This document shows positions 1 through 9,192 of a stretch of 64,000 nt of DNA, one piece after another. How positions within the stretch are numbered: position 1 is the first letter of the stretch; the number at the start of each line of letters is the position of its first letter. Position numbers and translations under genes: made by a program. The stretch is from Chromatium okenii. GTDB lineage: Bacteria; Pseudomonadota; Gammaproteobacteria; Chromatiales; Chromatiaceae. The stretch is from contig NZ_PPGH01000013.1 of the NCBI RefSeq assembly GCF_002958735.1, forward strand, positions 62,001 through 126,000, read 5' to 3'. The notes under the pieces are model-generated. The model saw only the letters and a program-made list of their open reading frames with translations, was not told where the DNA came from and made no database searches.

Positions 1-2361
1 CTTTCTGCTTCACTCCCCGTTAAAACAGAGGAATCCTCTTCTCCACCCTTTGAAAAAGGGGGGTCGGGGGGGATTTCTGCGCCAGCAACCGTGGAAATCC
101 TTGTCCAACGCGCTGAAAACGGTAATTCGCTGACTGCCGCGAAAATCTTCGAGCACTGGCTCACCGACACGCGCCCAACGCTGCCGCCAACGCTCACGCT
201 CACCGTGTTTGATGCGCAGTGGGAGCAGATTCAAGATCGCGTTAACCTGTTGACGGATAACGGTTTACAGGGCTTCACGCTGGTGCTGCTCCTTCTGTTT
301 ATCTTTCTGCCGGGGCGCGTCGCATTCTGGGTGGCGATGGGAATTCCGACGGCCTATCTCGCGGCGCTGGCGCTGCTGTGGCTGTTCGGCGGCACCATCA
401 ACATGATTAGTCTGTTCGGGCTGCTGCTCACGCTGGGCGTGATTGACGATGACGCCATCGTCATTGGCGAATATGCCGAATCGCGGTTTCGTGCCGGAAT
501 GTCACCTGCGCAAGCCGCCATTGCCGGAGCGCGGCGCATGTTTTGGCCCATCGTCGCCTCGGCATTCACCACCGTCGCGGCTTTTCTGCCGCTGATGCTC
601 ATCGGCGGGATCATGGGCAACATTCTGGGCGACATCCCGTTTGTGGCCATCATGGTGCTGATGGCGTCGCTGGTGGAGGTGTTTCTGATTATGCCTGCGC
701 ATTTACGCGCCGCATTTGAACATCACGCCGAGGCGACGATTCCACGCTGGCGGCAGCGCGTGGACGCTGGCTTTGACCATTTCCGCGACGGCATTTATCG
801 CCCATTGGTAACAACAGCAGTGCGCTGGCGCGGCGTGACCGTCAGCGCAGTCATGGTGCTGATGCTGCTGGCAGTCGGATTGCTGGCGGGTGGGCGCATT
901 CAATTCGTGTTTTTCCCCACGGCGGAAGCGCAACTGGTGTTTGCCAATGCCACCTTTGTCGCCGGAACGCCGCGTGAACAGACGGCAGCGTTTTTGCACG
1001 AAATGGCGCGAGCACTGCGCGAGACCGAGCACGAACTCGGCGGCGGGTTGGTTGAAGCCGCAGTAGCGCGGTTCGGCAGCACGGTTTCAGTCGAAAAAGG
1101 TGATGGCGCAGCGGGCGATCAATTGGCGTCGATTCTGGTGCAATTAGTGCCGACCGAGCGGCGCACCGTGCGCAATGAGCAATTTCTCGCCGACTGGCGC
1201 AACCACATCAAGATGCCCGCCGGATTGGAAAATTTGGTGATTTCCTCGCGCCGGGCGGGTCCACCCGGGCGAGATTTAACGCTGCGACTGACGGGCGATG
1301 ATGCTGGGCAATTGAAAGCAGCGGCATTGGAGCTGGCGCAGAGTTTGGAAAGTTTGCCGGGCGTCTCGGACATGCTCGATGACATGCCATTTGGCCGCGA
1401 GCAGTTGATTTACCGCCTGACGCCAGCGGCACAGGCGCTGGGATTAACGACCGAATCGCTGGGTCGGCAACTCCGCGCTGCGTTTGACGGGCATTTGGCG
1501 CAACTGGTGCAGGTCGGACAAGACGAATTGGAAGTGCGGGTGCTGCTGCCGCGAGCTGAACGCACCCGTTTAGACGTGCTGGAACAACTGTTGATTCGTG
1601 CGCCGGACGGCAGTTTTGTACCGCTGCCGACGGTGGCGCACTGGGAAAGCCAACGCGGTTTTGAGGCGCTGCGCCATGCCGACGGACGGTTGGCAGTGGA
1701 AGTGTCAGCGGACATCAATCGTGCGCTGAGTACGCCGGATAATGTGCGCGAAGCGTTGGAGCGCGAGTTGTTGCCCAGACTGGTGAAACATTACGGGATT
1801 GAATACAGCTTTGAAGGTCGCGCTGCCGATCAACGCGAAACGCTCGGCGATATGCGACTGGGATTGTGGCTGGGGCTGGCGCTGATTTATTTAATTCTGG
1901 CAGCGGTTTTTGCGAGCTGGGGCTGGCCGCTGGTGGTCATGACGGCAATTCCGCTGGGATTGATTGGCGCAATTGCGGGTCATTGGATCATGGGCTTGGA
2001 TTTAACGCTGCTCTCGCTATTTGGTTTATTTGGCTTATCGGGAATTGTAGTGAATAACGCAATCATTCTGGTCAGCATGTATCACGAATTGCGCGAAACC
2101 GGAATTGAAGTGGAAGCAGCGTTAATTGCAGCAGCAGTGTCACGATTGCGAGCAATGCTCTTAACTTCAGCGACGACCGTTGTTGGTTTAGGTCCGCTAT
2201 TATTTGAGACCAGTTTGCAGGCGCAATTTTTAATTCCGATGGCAGTGTCATTGGCATTTGGCGTGGGTTTTTCCACTATTTTGGTGTTGGTATTTACACC
2301 AGCATTGCTGTCATTCCATGAAAGTGTGCATTTTCGAGTGGCGCAGTGGTGGCGCAGTTGA
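1..2361 (+). CDS. RND-family efflux transporter, inner-membrane pump (5' end outside window)
   Basis: Inner-membrane resistance-nodulation-division pump, driven by the proton gradient. The frame is open to the left edge, so the gene starts outside the window; what is visible is about 786 residues of a family usually near 1020-1050. The readable family match starts near position 91 (VEILVQRAENGNSL) in the periplasmic domain just before TM2. Around 430-465 the TM4 motif VIDDDAIVIGEY carries the paired Asp of the proton relay, and near 2040-2075 the TM10 motif GIVVNNAIILV is present. The C-terminus ends normally after the last helices. Between positions 13 and 76 the frame runs through a G/C-run palindromic repeat that encodes a non-family peptide with SPPFEKGGSGG, apparently an in-frame insertion in a periplasmic loop. 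Substrate is unknown; the membrane-fusion partner would be upstream. A multidrug or cation-type RND cannot be told apart here. Confidence 0.9.
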   Translation, partial: LSASLPVKTEESSSPPFEKGGSGGISAPATVEILVQRAENGNSLTAAKIFEHWLTDTRPTLPPTLTLTVFDAQWEQIQDRVNLLTDNGLQGFTLVLLLLFIFLPGRVAFWVAMGIPTAYLAALALLWLFGGTINMISLFGLLLTLGVIDDDAIVIGEYAESRFRAGMSPAQAAIAGARRMFWPIVASAFTTVAAFLPLMLIGGIMGNILGDIPFVAIMVLMASLVEVFLIMPAHLRAAFEHHAEATIPRWRQRVDAGFDHFRDGIYRPLVTTAVRWRGVTVSAVMVLMLLAVGLLAGGRIQFVFFPTAEAQLVFANATFVAGTPREQTAAFLHEMARALRETEHELGGGLVEAAVARFGSTVSVEKGDGAAGDQLASILVQLVPTERRTVRNEQFLADWRNHIKMPAGLENLVISSRRAGPPGRDLTLRLTGDDAGQLKAAALELAQSLESLPGVSDMLDDMPFGREQLIYRLTPAAQALGLTTESLGRQLRAAFDGHLAQLVQVGQDELEVRVLLPRAERTRLDVLEQLLIRAPDGSFVPLPTVAHWESQRGFEALRHADGRLAVEVSADINRALSTPDNVREALERELLPRLVKHYGIEYSFEGRAADQRETLGDMRLGLWLGLALIYLILAAVFASWGWPLVVMTAIPLGLIGAIAGHWIMGLDLTLLSLFGLFGLSGIVVNNAIILVSMYHELRETGIEVEAALIAAAVSRLRAMLLTSATTVVGLGPLLFETSLQAQFLIPMAVSLAFGVGFSTILVLVFTPALLSFHESVHFRVAQWWRS
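13..76. repeat. G/C-run palindromic repeat, copy 1, inside RND gene
   Basis: The right arm, from about 44, reads CCCTTTGAAAAAGG then a G run, TC, a G run and ATTT, matching the right arms of copies at 5615 and 61259. The left arm is diverged or cut by the window edge, so the left border is approximate. The element is read in frame by the RND gene. Confidence 0.7.
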
Positions 2362-2364
2362 ACA

Positions 2365-4056
2365 TTATTGACATTGAAAATTATCAATTTTTTCGGATGT
2401 TGGAAAATTTTGAAGATGACCGAAGAATTTGCGATCTTCATTTAGGATGTGTTTAACGATGGCGTCGTGAGCTAAAAATTCTAACAGCGAACTAATCGCC
2501 AAACTACCAGCACGAAATTGCTCCACCAATACCACTGATTGATTAATCAAGGAGTAATGCAAAATAGCGTGTTCAACCAAACCCGGATAACCAATCGCTA
2601 TCAGCACTTGTTCCTCATCCCGAAAATGCTGTATTAAATCGCGCATCATTTTATCAAGCAGCAGGTTCACCTCTGCTGCATCCGGTCGTTCGTTGAGGAT
2701 TAAATCCAAAAGCTGATTAGCGTCATCAAACAATTGCTGGTGCTGATGGTCTATCAACATATGACCGCTGAGAAAACAATCCCGCAAAATTAAGCGAATA
2801 AATGCAGTCTTGCTCGGTTCGGTAATGTTGAAATCAGTCGCATTCACTTCGATTCGATTGCGCCCGTTTTGTTTCGCACGGTAAAGCGCCACGTCAGCAC
2901 GAGCGAGCACCGTATTAGGGGTTAAATCAATTGATTCCACTGCTGCCAGCCCGATCGAGGCGCTGATTGGTGGCAACTCCTGATCCTGATGGCGCACCCG
3001 CAGGCAGGTCAGCGCGTGGCGCACTCCATCCAATCGAGCAGCCGCAACGGCAAGCGTGGTTTCCGACAGAATCATGGTGATTTCCTCGCCGCCGTAACGA
3101 CACACGATGTCTTCGCGGCGCAGCGAATGCTGCAAGAGTTCGCCGACTGCCCGCAGTACGGCATCGCCAGCATCGTGACCATAACTATCATTAAAACGTT
3201 TGAAATGATCCAAATCCAACATGGCGATAATCAGCGATCCGCCATTGCGTTGGCAGCGGCTGAATTCACGTTGCAAACTTTCATTAAGATAACGGCGATT
3301 AAATAATCCGGTTAACGGATCGCGGATGGTTTCCTCTCGCAATTGTGTTTCCAGATATTTACGCTCGGCGATGTCCCGTTCCAATTCTTGCTGCACCAAG
3401 CAATAGTCGTATTCAATCCGCTGCGCATTCATAATGATTTGCCCCAAAACGATCAATAGCGTCATTCCGATGTTAATCACAATAAATACGGCTTGACCGG
3501 ATGCGACCATAAGATCAGGGAGCAACCCTTCAAAAAATGCGGTATAGCCAATGCGGATAAATGTCGCTAACACTAAGAAAATCAGCGCCAGTGCTAGAAA
3601 TTGATCGCCTGATCCAAACCACGCTGGTCGCCGTGTAAGCAAAATAAATATCGCCCATGACATGAATGCGCTGCTGTAAACACACCACAGCAAAATACGC
3701 ATTTTGGTGTCGGGCACGACAATGGTTAACCAAATGAATAATGCGATAAATGACAATAAGGCAGCTATTTCTATGCTGGAGTGGTTTGGGTGATGCTGGT
3801 CACGGAATACGCGCACTCCGCGCCCGATCAGTATGATGTCTGCGAGCAATAGGGTATTGGCGAGGATGATGGTCAGCCACAGTGAAAGTTGATCGCGGAA
3901 CAGGAATAACAACGAACCCAGCGTTCGACACAGGACGCCAAACGTCCAGTATCCGAAACCGGGATAAACGCGGCGCGTCAATAACGTTGTTGCCATGCTC
4001 AGGGTGCTCGCCAGCGCCATCATGATGCCGACAGCCACCAATGTTTTCATATCCAT
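2365..4056 (-). CDS. Membrane diguanylate cyclase with C-terminal hemerythrin domain
   Basis: Predicted to make cyclic di-GMP from two GTP, with output tuned by a di-iron oxygen-binding domain. Residues 1 to about 215 hold roughly six or seven hydrophobic helices. A GGDEF domain follows (DPLTGLFNRR, then LDLDHFKRFNDSYGHDAGD) with active-site GGEEI, in which the final Phe is Ile, preceded by an RRED sequence that fits the RxxD inhibitory site. The last 130 residues are a bacteriohemerythrin fold with DHQHQQLFD, HFRDEE and HAILHYSLI ligand motifs. I chose the ATG at 4056 over the GTG at 4074 because an AAGGTG ribosome site lies about 8 bases upstream. Divergent from the barrel gene at 4151. Oxygen or redox control of c-di-GMP is an inference from the domain pair. 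Confidence 0.88.
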   Translation of the reverse strand: MDMKTLVAVGIMMALASTLSMATTLLTRRVYPGFGYWTFGVLCRTLGSLLFLFRDQLSLWLTIILANTLLLADIILIGRGVRVFRDQHHPNHSSIEIAALLSFIALFIWLTIVVPDTKMRILLWCVYSSAFMSWAIFILLTRRPAWFGSGDQFLALALIFLVLATFIRIGYTAFFEGLLPDLMVASGQAVFIVINIGMTLLIVLGQIIMNAQRIEYDYCLVQQELERDIAERKYLETQLREETIRDPLTGLFNRRYLNESLQREFSRCQRNGGSLIIAMLDLDHFKRFNDSYGHDAGDAVLRAVGELLQHSLRREDIVCRYGGEEITMILSETTLAVAAARLDGVRHALTCLRVRHQDQELPPISASIGLAAVESIDLTPNTVLARADVALYRAKQNGRNRIEVNATDFNITEPSKTAFIRLILRDCFLSGHMLIDHQHQQLFDDANQLLDLILNERPDAAEVNLLLDKMMRDLIQHFRDEEQVLIAIGYPGLVEHAILHYSLINQSVVLVEQFRAGSLAISSLLEFLAHDAIVKHILNEDRKFFGHLQNFPTSEKIDNFQCQ

Positions 4057-4150
4057 TGCACAATCACCTTGCACAAACCAGCGTGGAAGTTAAACCGATT
4101 ATGATCATTATCAACCGCAATCACCTTCGGTTGCCGCACAGGATTACATC

Positions 4151-5026
4151 ATGCCGATACGTTATCGCCACGCTTGCATCGTTTCACTTCTGACCATTTT
4201 ATTTGCTGCGCCAGCGTTGGCAGTTGATTTGCAGCCGGGCGATTTACGAGCGCCTAAAATTGGCATGAATTTCACGCAATTCATTCTGCAACAAAGCAAT
4301 TTTAAGGGGCGTTATGTGCACGGGCAGTTGCAGCCGGGTGATCCACAATTGGAAATCTCGCATCTGTTTTGGCGGGTTGGGCGTGTGTTTGATGCAGCGG
4401 GAAAGCCGCTGCTGTTTTTCGCGCAGACGCCAGTGTCAAGCGTACAACCTGCTGGTTCACTGTCGAATCAAGAAAGCGTGAGCGGTATTGGTGATACGAC
4501 TTTTTTGCTGGCGCTGTGGCCTTACGCCAATCGTGAAACCCAAACTTATTTTGGCGTTGGCGCTTATTTGTTCGCGCCGACTGGCAACTATCACCATGAT
4601 CGCAATTTCAATCTCGGTGACAACCGCTATCGCGGCGCATTGCAAATGGGTGTGCAGGCGCCGTTAACCGATCGTTCGCGGTGGATGCTGGCGCTGGATA
4701 CGGTTTGGTATGGCGAAAATGCTGAGTTTGGGCAACGCCGCGACACCTTGGAAAAAGCGCCGCTCACCACCGCGCAGGTCAGCGTTCAATACGACGTGCT
4801 GCCCGGCTACACGCTGGCTGCTGGCTATTTCTACAGCGTCGGCGGCGAAACCAGTCTCAACGCCACGCGCCAGCACGACCAGACCGAACTGCATCGATAT
4901 CAACTTACCGGCACGGCGCAATTTTCTTTTGGAAAAATCACGCTGCAATATGGCGGCGATCTCGAAACGGAAAACGGCTGGCTGGAAGATAACCGCTTGA
5001 TTTTGCGTTATACAAAATACTTTTGA
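4151..5026 (+). CDS. Outer-membrane beta-barrel protein, phenol-degradation MetA-type transporter family
   Basis: 291 residues with a clear signal peptide (about residues 1-24, cleavage after APALA). The mature part has alternating aromatic/polar strands, repeated Gly-Gly-Asp turns and a C-terminal aromatic residue (LRYTKYF), as expected for an outer-membrane barrel. The pattern (LYQF-like strands, YLFAPTGNY, GVGAYLFAPTG) resembles the PF13557 family named after a phenol-degradation gene, whose members are mostly uncharacterised transporters. No degradation genes are nearby, so the family name should not be taken as function. The 94-base divergent gap to the cyclase gene must hold both promoters. 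Family call is moderate; barrel call is stronger. Confidence 0.72.
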   Translation: MPIRYRHACIVSLLTILFAAPALAVDLQPGDLRAPKIGMNFTQFILQQSNFKGRYVHGQLQPGDPQLEISHLFWRVGRVFDAAGKPLLFFAQTPVSSVQPAGSLSNQESVSGIGDTTFLLALWPYANRETQTYFGVGAYLFAPTGNYHHDRNFNLGDNRYRGALQMGVQAPLTDRSRWMLALDTVWYGENAEFGQRRDTLEKAPLTTAQVSVQYDVLPGYTLAAGYFYSVGGETSLNATRQHDQTELHRYQLTGTAQFSFGKITLQYGGDLETENGWLEDNRLILRYTKYF

Positions 5027-5034
5027 AATGCAAT

Positions 5035-8000
5035 TTACAATCCCAACTCGCGCCAGCGGGCTTGAATGCGTTTGACCGACACCGGCGCGGGTGTGCCCAA
5101 TTGCTGGGCAAACAGCGCCACCCGCAACTCCTCGATTAACCAATGAATTTCCTCCAAACGCGGATCATCGCGTCCGGCAGCAGTCGCTGCGTCTGCCCGC
5201 TCGCGCCAGCGGGTTTGCAGCTCCGCCATTTCCCGCAGCCATTGCTGATCGCGGCTCGGCGCGTGGGCGAGACGCTCCAATCGCTGCTCCATCGCTTTGA
5301 GATAACGCGGGTAATTTTTGAGCTGCGCAAAGGGGATTTGCAGCAGAAAACCGCGAAAAATCAAGCCGTCAAGCTGGGCGCGAAGGTCAAGCACCGACGG
5401 CAGCCAATTGGCTTGGGTGCTGGTGGCGAGCTGTTTTCGCAGCGCGTGATAGCTCGCCAAAATGCCGCCGATGAGTTTGCACACTGCGGTCGTCGTCGGC
5501 AGCAAGTGCGCTTTGCAGTCGGTTAAACGCTGTTCAAACTCGGTTTGACTGCGCAGCGGCGGACGGTCTTCGGTGAAGGTTAAATCGAAAATCAGCGCCA
5601 GCAGGTCGTCGGATAAATCCCCCCTGCCCCCCCTTTTCCAAAGGGGGGAGATGTCGGAGTTCCTTTTTCAACGGGGGGAGTTGAAAAGCCCCCCTTTGAA
5701 AAAGGGGGGTTGGGGGGATTTGAGATCGGGCGGTTGGGATTTGATGAAATAAGCGGCGCTTTCGCATACAGCAGCCGCATCCGTTCTAAATCGGTCAGTT
5801 GTTTGCGGAGCTGGCGCAGTTCGGCGCTGAGATGCAGCATCAATAACCGCCGTACACCGTCGCGTTGCGCTCGTGCCGCATTTTCCGCCGAATCCAGCAC
5901 CCGAATGGACACGCTGTCTCCGCCGTCCACCAGCGCCGGATAACCGCGCAGCGTGATTCCAGCGCGAGTCAAATCCACCGCTTCCGGTAAATCGCCGAAA
6001 TTCCAACGGGTTAAATCGTCGCGTTCTAAATCGCTGCTCGGCAAATGCGCAAAACCGTGTTGCGCCTGCTCGCCAAATTCGCGTTTGAGCCGCAGCGAAT
6101 CGGCATCCAGCGCCAGCTCGGTGCCGCTCTCGTCAATCAGTTTGACCTTCATCCGCAGATGTTCAGGAATCGCGTTCACATCCCACGCATCTTCGGGAAT
6201 CTGCACCCCCGTCATCGTTTTGAGCGTTTCTGCCAGCGCCTGAATCAAAGGGCGTTCTGACGGTTTGAGGCGAGCGGCGAGCCGTGCCGCAGTGTCGGGA
6301 ATGGGCACGAGTTGCTTGCGCCACACTTTGGGCAAACCCCGCAGCAGCGCGGTGATCCGCTCGGTCAACAGTCCCGGCACCAGCCAATCGAGCCGATCTG
6401 CGGAAATCTGGTTAATCAGCGGCAGCGGCACGGTCACGGTCACGCCGTCGCTCGCCGCGCCCGGCTCGAAGTGATAGTCCAGCGGCAGCGCCGTCGCGCC
6501 AACGTGCAGGCGGTCGGGAAAGGAAGTCGGCGTGATGTCGGCGGCGTCGTGGCGCATCAAATCGTTCAAGCGCAGATGCAGCAGTTTGGGATTGGTGCGC
6601 GTGGCGTGGCGCAGCCATTGCTCAAATTGCGGCGTTGAATAAATGCCCGACGGCACGCGCTCGGCATAAAACCGATAAACCGCTTCATCATCGACGCGGA
6701 TGTCACGGCGGCGCGATTTGGCTTCGAGCTGGTCGATGGATTCAATCAATTCGCGGTTGTGGCGCCAAAATGGAGCGCGGGTTTTGAAATCGCCTTCGGT
6801 CAGCGCGAAGCGCAGAAAAATCTCACGGGCTTCAGCGGGATTGAGCGGGCCGTAATTAACGCGACGTTTGGGCACCAACACGACGCCAAACAGCGTCACC
6901 CGTTCAAAGGCGGCGACTTGCCCAGATTTCGCTTCCCAGTGCGGTTCGGAATAGCTGCGCTGGAGCAGATGTTGAGCGGCGCTTTCAATCCACGCCGGCT
7001 GCACCGCAGCGGCGATGCGCCCATATTGGCGCGTGGTTTCGACGCGCTCGGCGACGATGACCCATTTTGGCGGTTTGGCGGCCAGCCCCGAACTCGGATG
7101 AATTTGAAATTTGCTATTCCGCGCACCGAGATAATCGCGTTCTGCGCCTTTGAATCCGATGTTGCCGAGCAGACCGGCGAGGAGGGCGCGGTGAAGCGCG
7201 TCAAATAGTGCCTTTGGTTCTTTTTCGATAACCGACGGCGATGACTTAAATCCCATTTCCAACATTTGCTCACGCAATTGGCTATACACATCGCGCCATT
7301 CTTGCACCCGATTCACCGATAAAAAATGCCGCTGACATAACTTTGCAAACTTATTTCTGGATAACGCATGACGCTGTTGATCCAGAAAATTCCACAGCTT
7401 TACGAAAGTGAAAAAATCCGAATGCTCGTGGCGAAAAGTATTGTGAATTTCATCTGCGGCTTGCTGCTTTTCCAACGGACGCTCACGCGGGTCTTGCACA
7501 CTCAACGCTGCCGCAATAATCAACATCTCGTCCAAACAAACGTGCTCGACTGCCGCCAGCAGCATCCGCCCGATGCGCGGGTCAACCGGCAGCCGTCCCA
7601 ACTGTTTGCCCAGCGCCGTTAAATCGCCCGCAGCATCGACTGCACCCAATTCCTCCAGCGTCCGATAACCATCGGTAATTAAACGGGAATCTGGCGGATC
7701 AATAAACGGAAAATGCTCAATCGCGCCGAAGCCGAGCAATTTCATCTGCAAAATGACGGCAGCCAGATTGGTGCGGGAGATTTCTGGCTCGGTGAAGGCG
7801 GCGCGAGATTGGAAATTTTCCTCGCTATACAAGCGGATGCACACGCCAGCCGCCACCCGCCCGCAGCGACCTTGCCGCTGATTCGCCGACGCCTGCGCGA
7901 TCCGTTCGACCGGCAGCCGCTGCACCTTCGTGCGATGGCTGTAGCGACTGATCCGCGCAAAACCGGGATCAATCACATAATGAATGCCCGGCACGGTCAG

Positions 8001-9076
8001 CGAGGTTTCCGCGACATTCGTGGTCAAAATCACCCGCCGCGAGCTGTGCGCCTGAAAAATCCGCGCCTGTTCCTGCGGACTTTGCCGCGCAAACAGCGGC
8101 AGAATCTCGGTGGACGGCGGATGATGCTGGCGCAGCGTTTCCGCCGTGTCCCGAATCTCGCGCTCACCCGATAAAAACACCAACACATCGCCGCGCCCGT
8201 GCAGCGCCAGCTCGCCGACCGCCGCTGAAATCGCCTGCTGCATCGCGTCATCGCGCTCGCCCGCACTTTCATCCTCAGCCGGCGGGCGATAACGCACCTC
8301 AACCGGATAAGTGCGCCCCGAAATCTCAATAATCGGCGCAGGCTGCGCGTGCGCATCGGCAAAATGGCGGGCAAACGCTGCGGGTCGATGGTCGCCGAAG
8401 TCACAATCACCTTGAGATCGGGACGACGCGGCAAAATCCCGCGCAGATAACCGAGCAGAAAATCAATGTTCAAACTGCGCTCGTGCGCCTCGTCGATGAT
8501 GAGCGTGTCGTATTCGGTGAGCAGCCGATCTTGTTGAATTTCCGCCAATAAAATCCCGTCAGTCATCAATTTGATGCAGCTTTCCGGGCGGCTGCGATCA
8601 TGGAACCGCACCTTGTAACCCACCAGATTGCCGGTCTCGCCGCCCAGCTCCTGCGCCACGCGACTGCACAGCGTCCGCGCCGCGATGCGACGCGGCTGCG
8701 TGTGTCCGATCCGCCCCGTGCGCCCGCGCCCCAGCTCAAGACAGATTTTCGGCAACTGCGTCGATTTACCCGAACCCGTTTCGCCACATAAAACAATGAC
8801 TTGATGCTGCACGATCAACTCAGCAACTTCGGCGCGGCGCTCGCTGACCGGCAAGGCTTCGGGATAGTCAATCGTTGGCGGCACCAACGCAGCGCGGCGT
8901 TCGACAAGTGCTTGAGAGTGATGAATTTCTAGCCAGAGTTTCGCCAAACTTTGATCGAACGGTTGACCGGCGCGTTGGCGCTTGCGTAAACCGCGCAGCC
9001 GCGATTGGAACGAATGGCGATCACGAATTAAACAGCGATTGAGATCGGATGATTCGGGAAAATGAGAAATGTTCAA
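5035..9076 (-). pseudogene. hrpA: ATP-dependent RNA helicase HrpA, interrupted twice
   Basis: DEAH-box RNA helicase of about 1300 residues in the family. The N-terminal part (9076-8030) carries Walker A GETGSGKST and the DEAHERS box and then leaves frame after SATIDPQR. The next frame resumes with ARHFADAHAQ and continues through helicase C, HA2 and the long HrpA-specific tail. Adding one base in the AAA run at 8373-8375 restores the family sequence. A second break is at the compound repeat at 5615-5721: upstream frame ends in repeat-coded peptide and a stop, and the real tail (DDLLALIF, then LPTTTAVCKLIGGIL) resumes in another frame, needing a net +1. The TTG start at 9076 has no clear ribosome site. 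The first break looks like a sequence error; the second could be a genuine insertion mutation. Not essential in E. coli, so real loss is possible. Confidence 0.88.
5615..5721. repeat. G/C-run palindromic repeat, copy 2 (compound), inside hrpA
   Basis: Begins AAATCCCCCC and ends GGGGGGATTT, so the outer arms are inverted repeats. Internally it holds two further C-run/G-run hairpins (CCCTTTTCCAAAGGGG and CCCCTTTGAAAAAGGGG), giving a longer element than copy 3. Read on the minus strand it encodes [11 protein letters not shown] and SPPFGKGGAGG. Its length is not a multiple of three relative to the surrounding hrpA frame. Confidence 0.85.
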
Positions 9077-9192
9077 GTTGGAAAATAATTTCAGTTGATT
9101 GATGTGAAGACATTGTCATTGCATGGATATTGGCATTCAACCCATAATCAACATGCTATCAATAGCAAATAACACACATGGAACAATGAATC

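Noticed and set aside
5091..5526. Plus-strand frames over the hrpA tail
   Set aside because: Shadows of the helicase tail, which has clear family sequence on the minus strand.
5615..5721. Reading the C6/C7 runs as a designed phase-variable switch of hrpA
   Set aside because: Slippage is possible, but other genes here show the same single-base losses away from long runs, so error or plain disruption is simpler.
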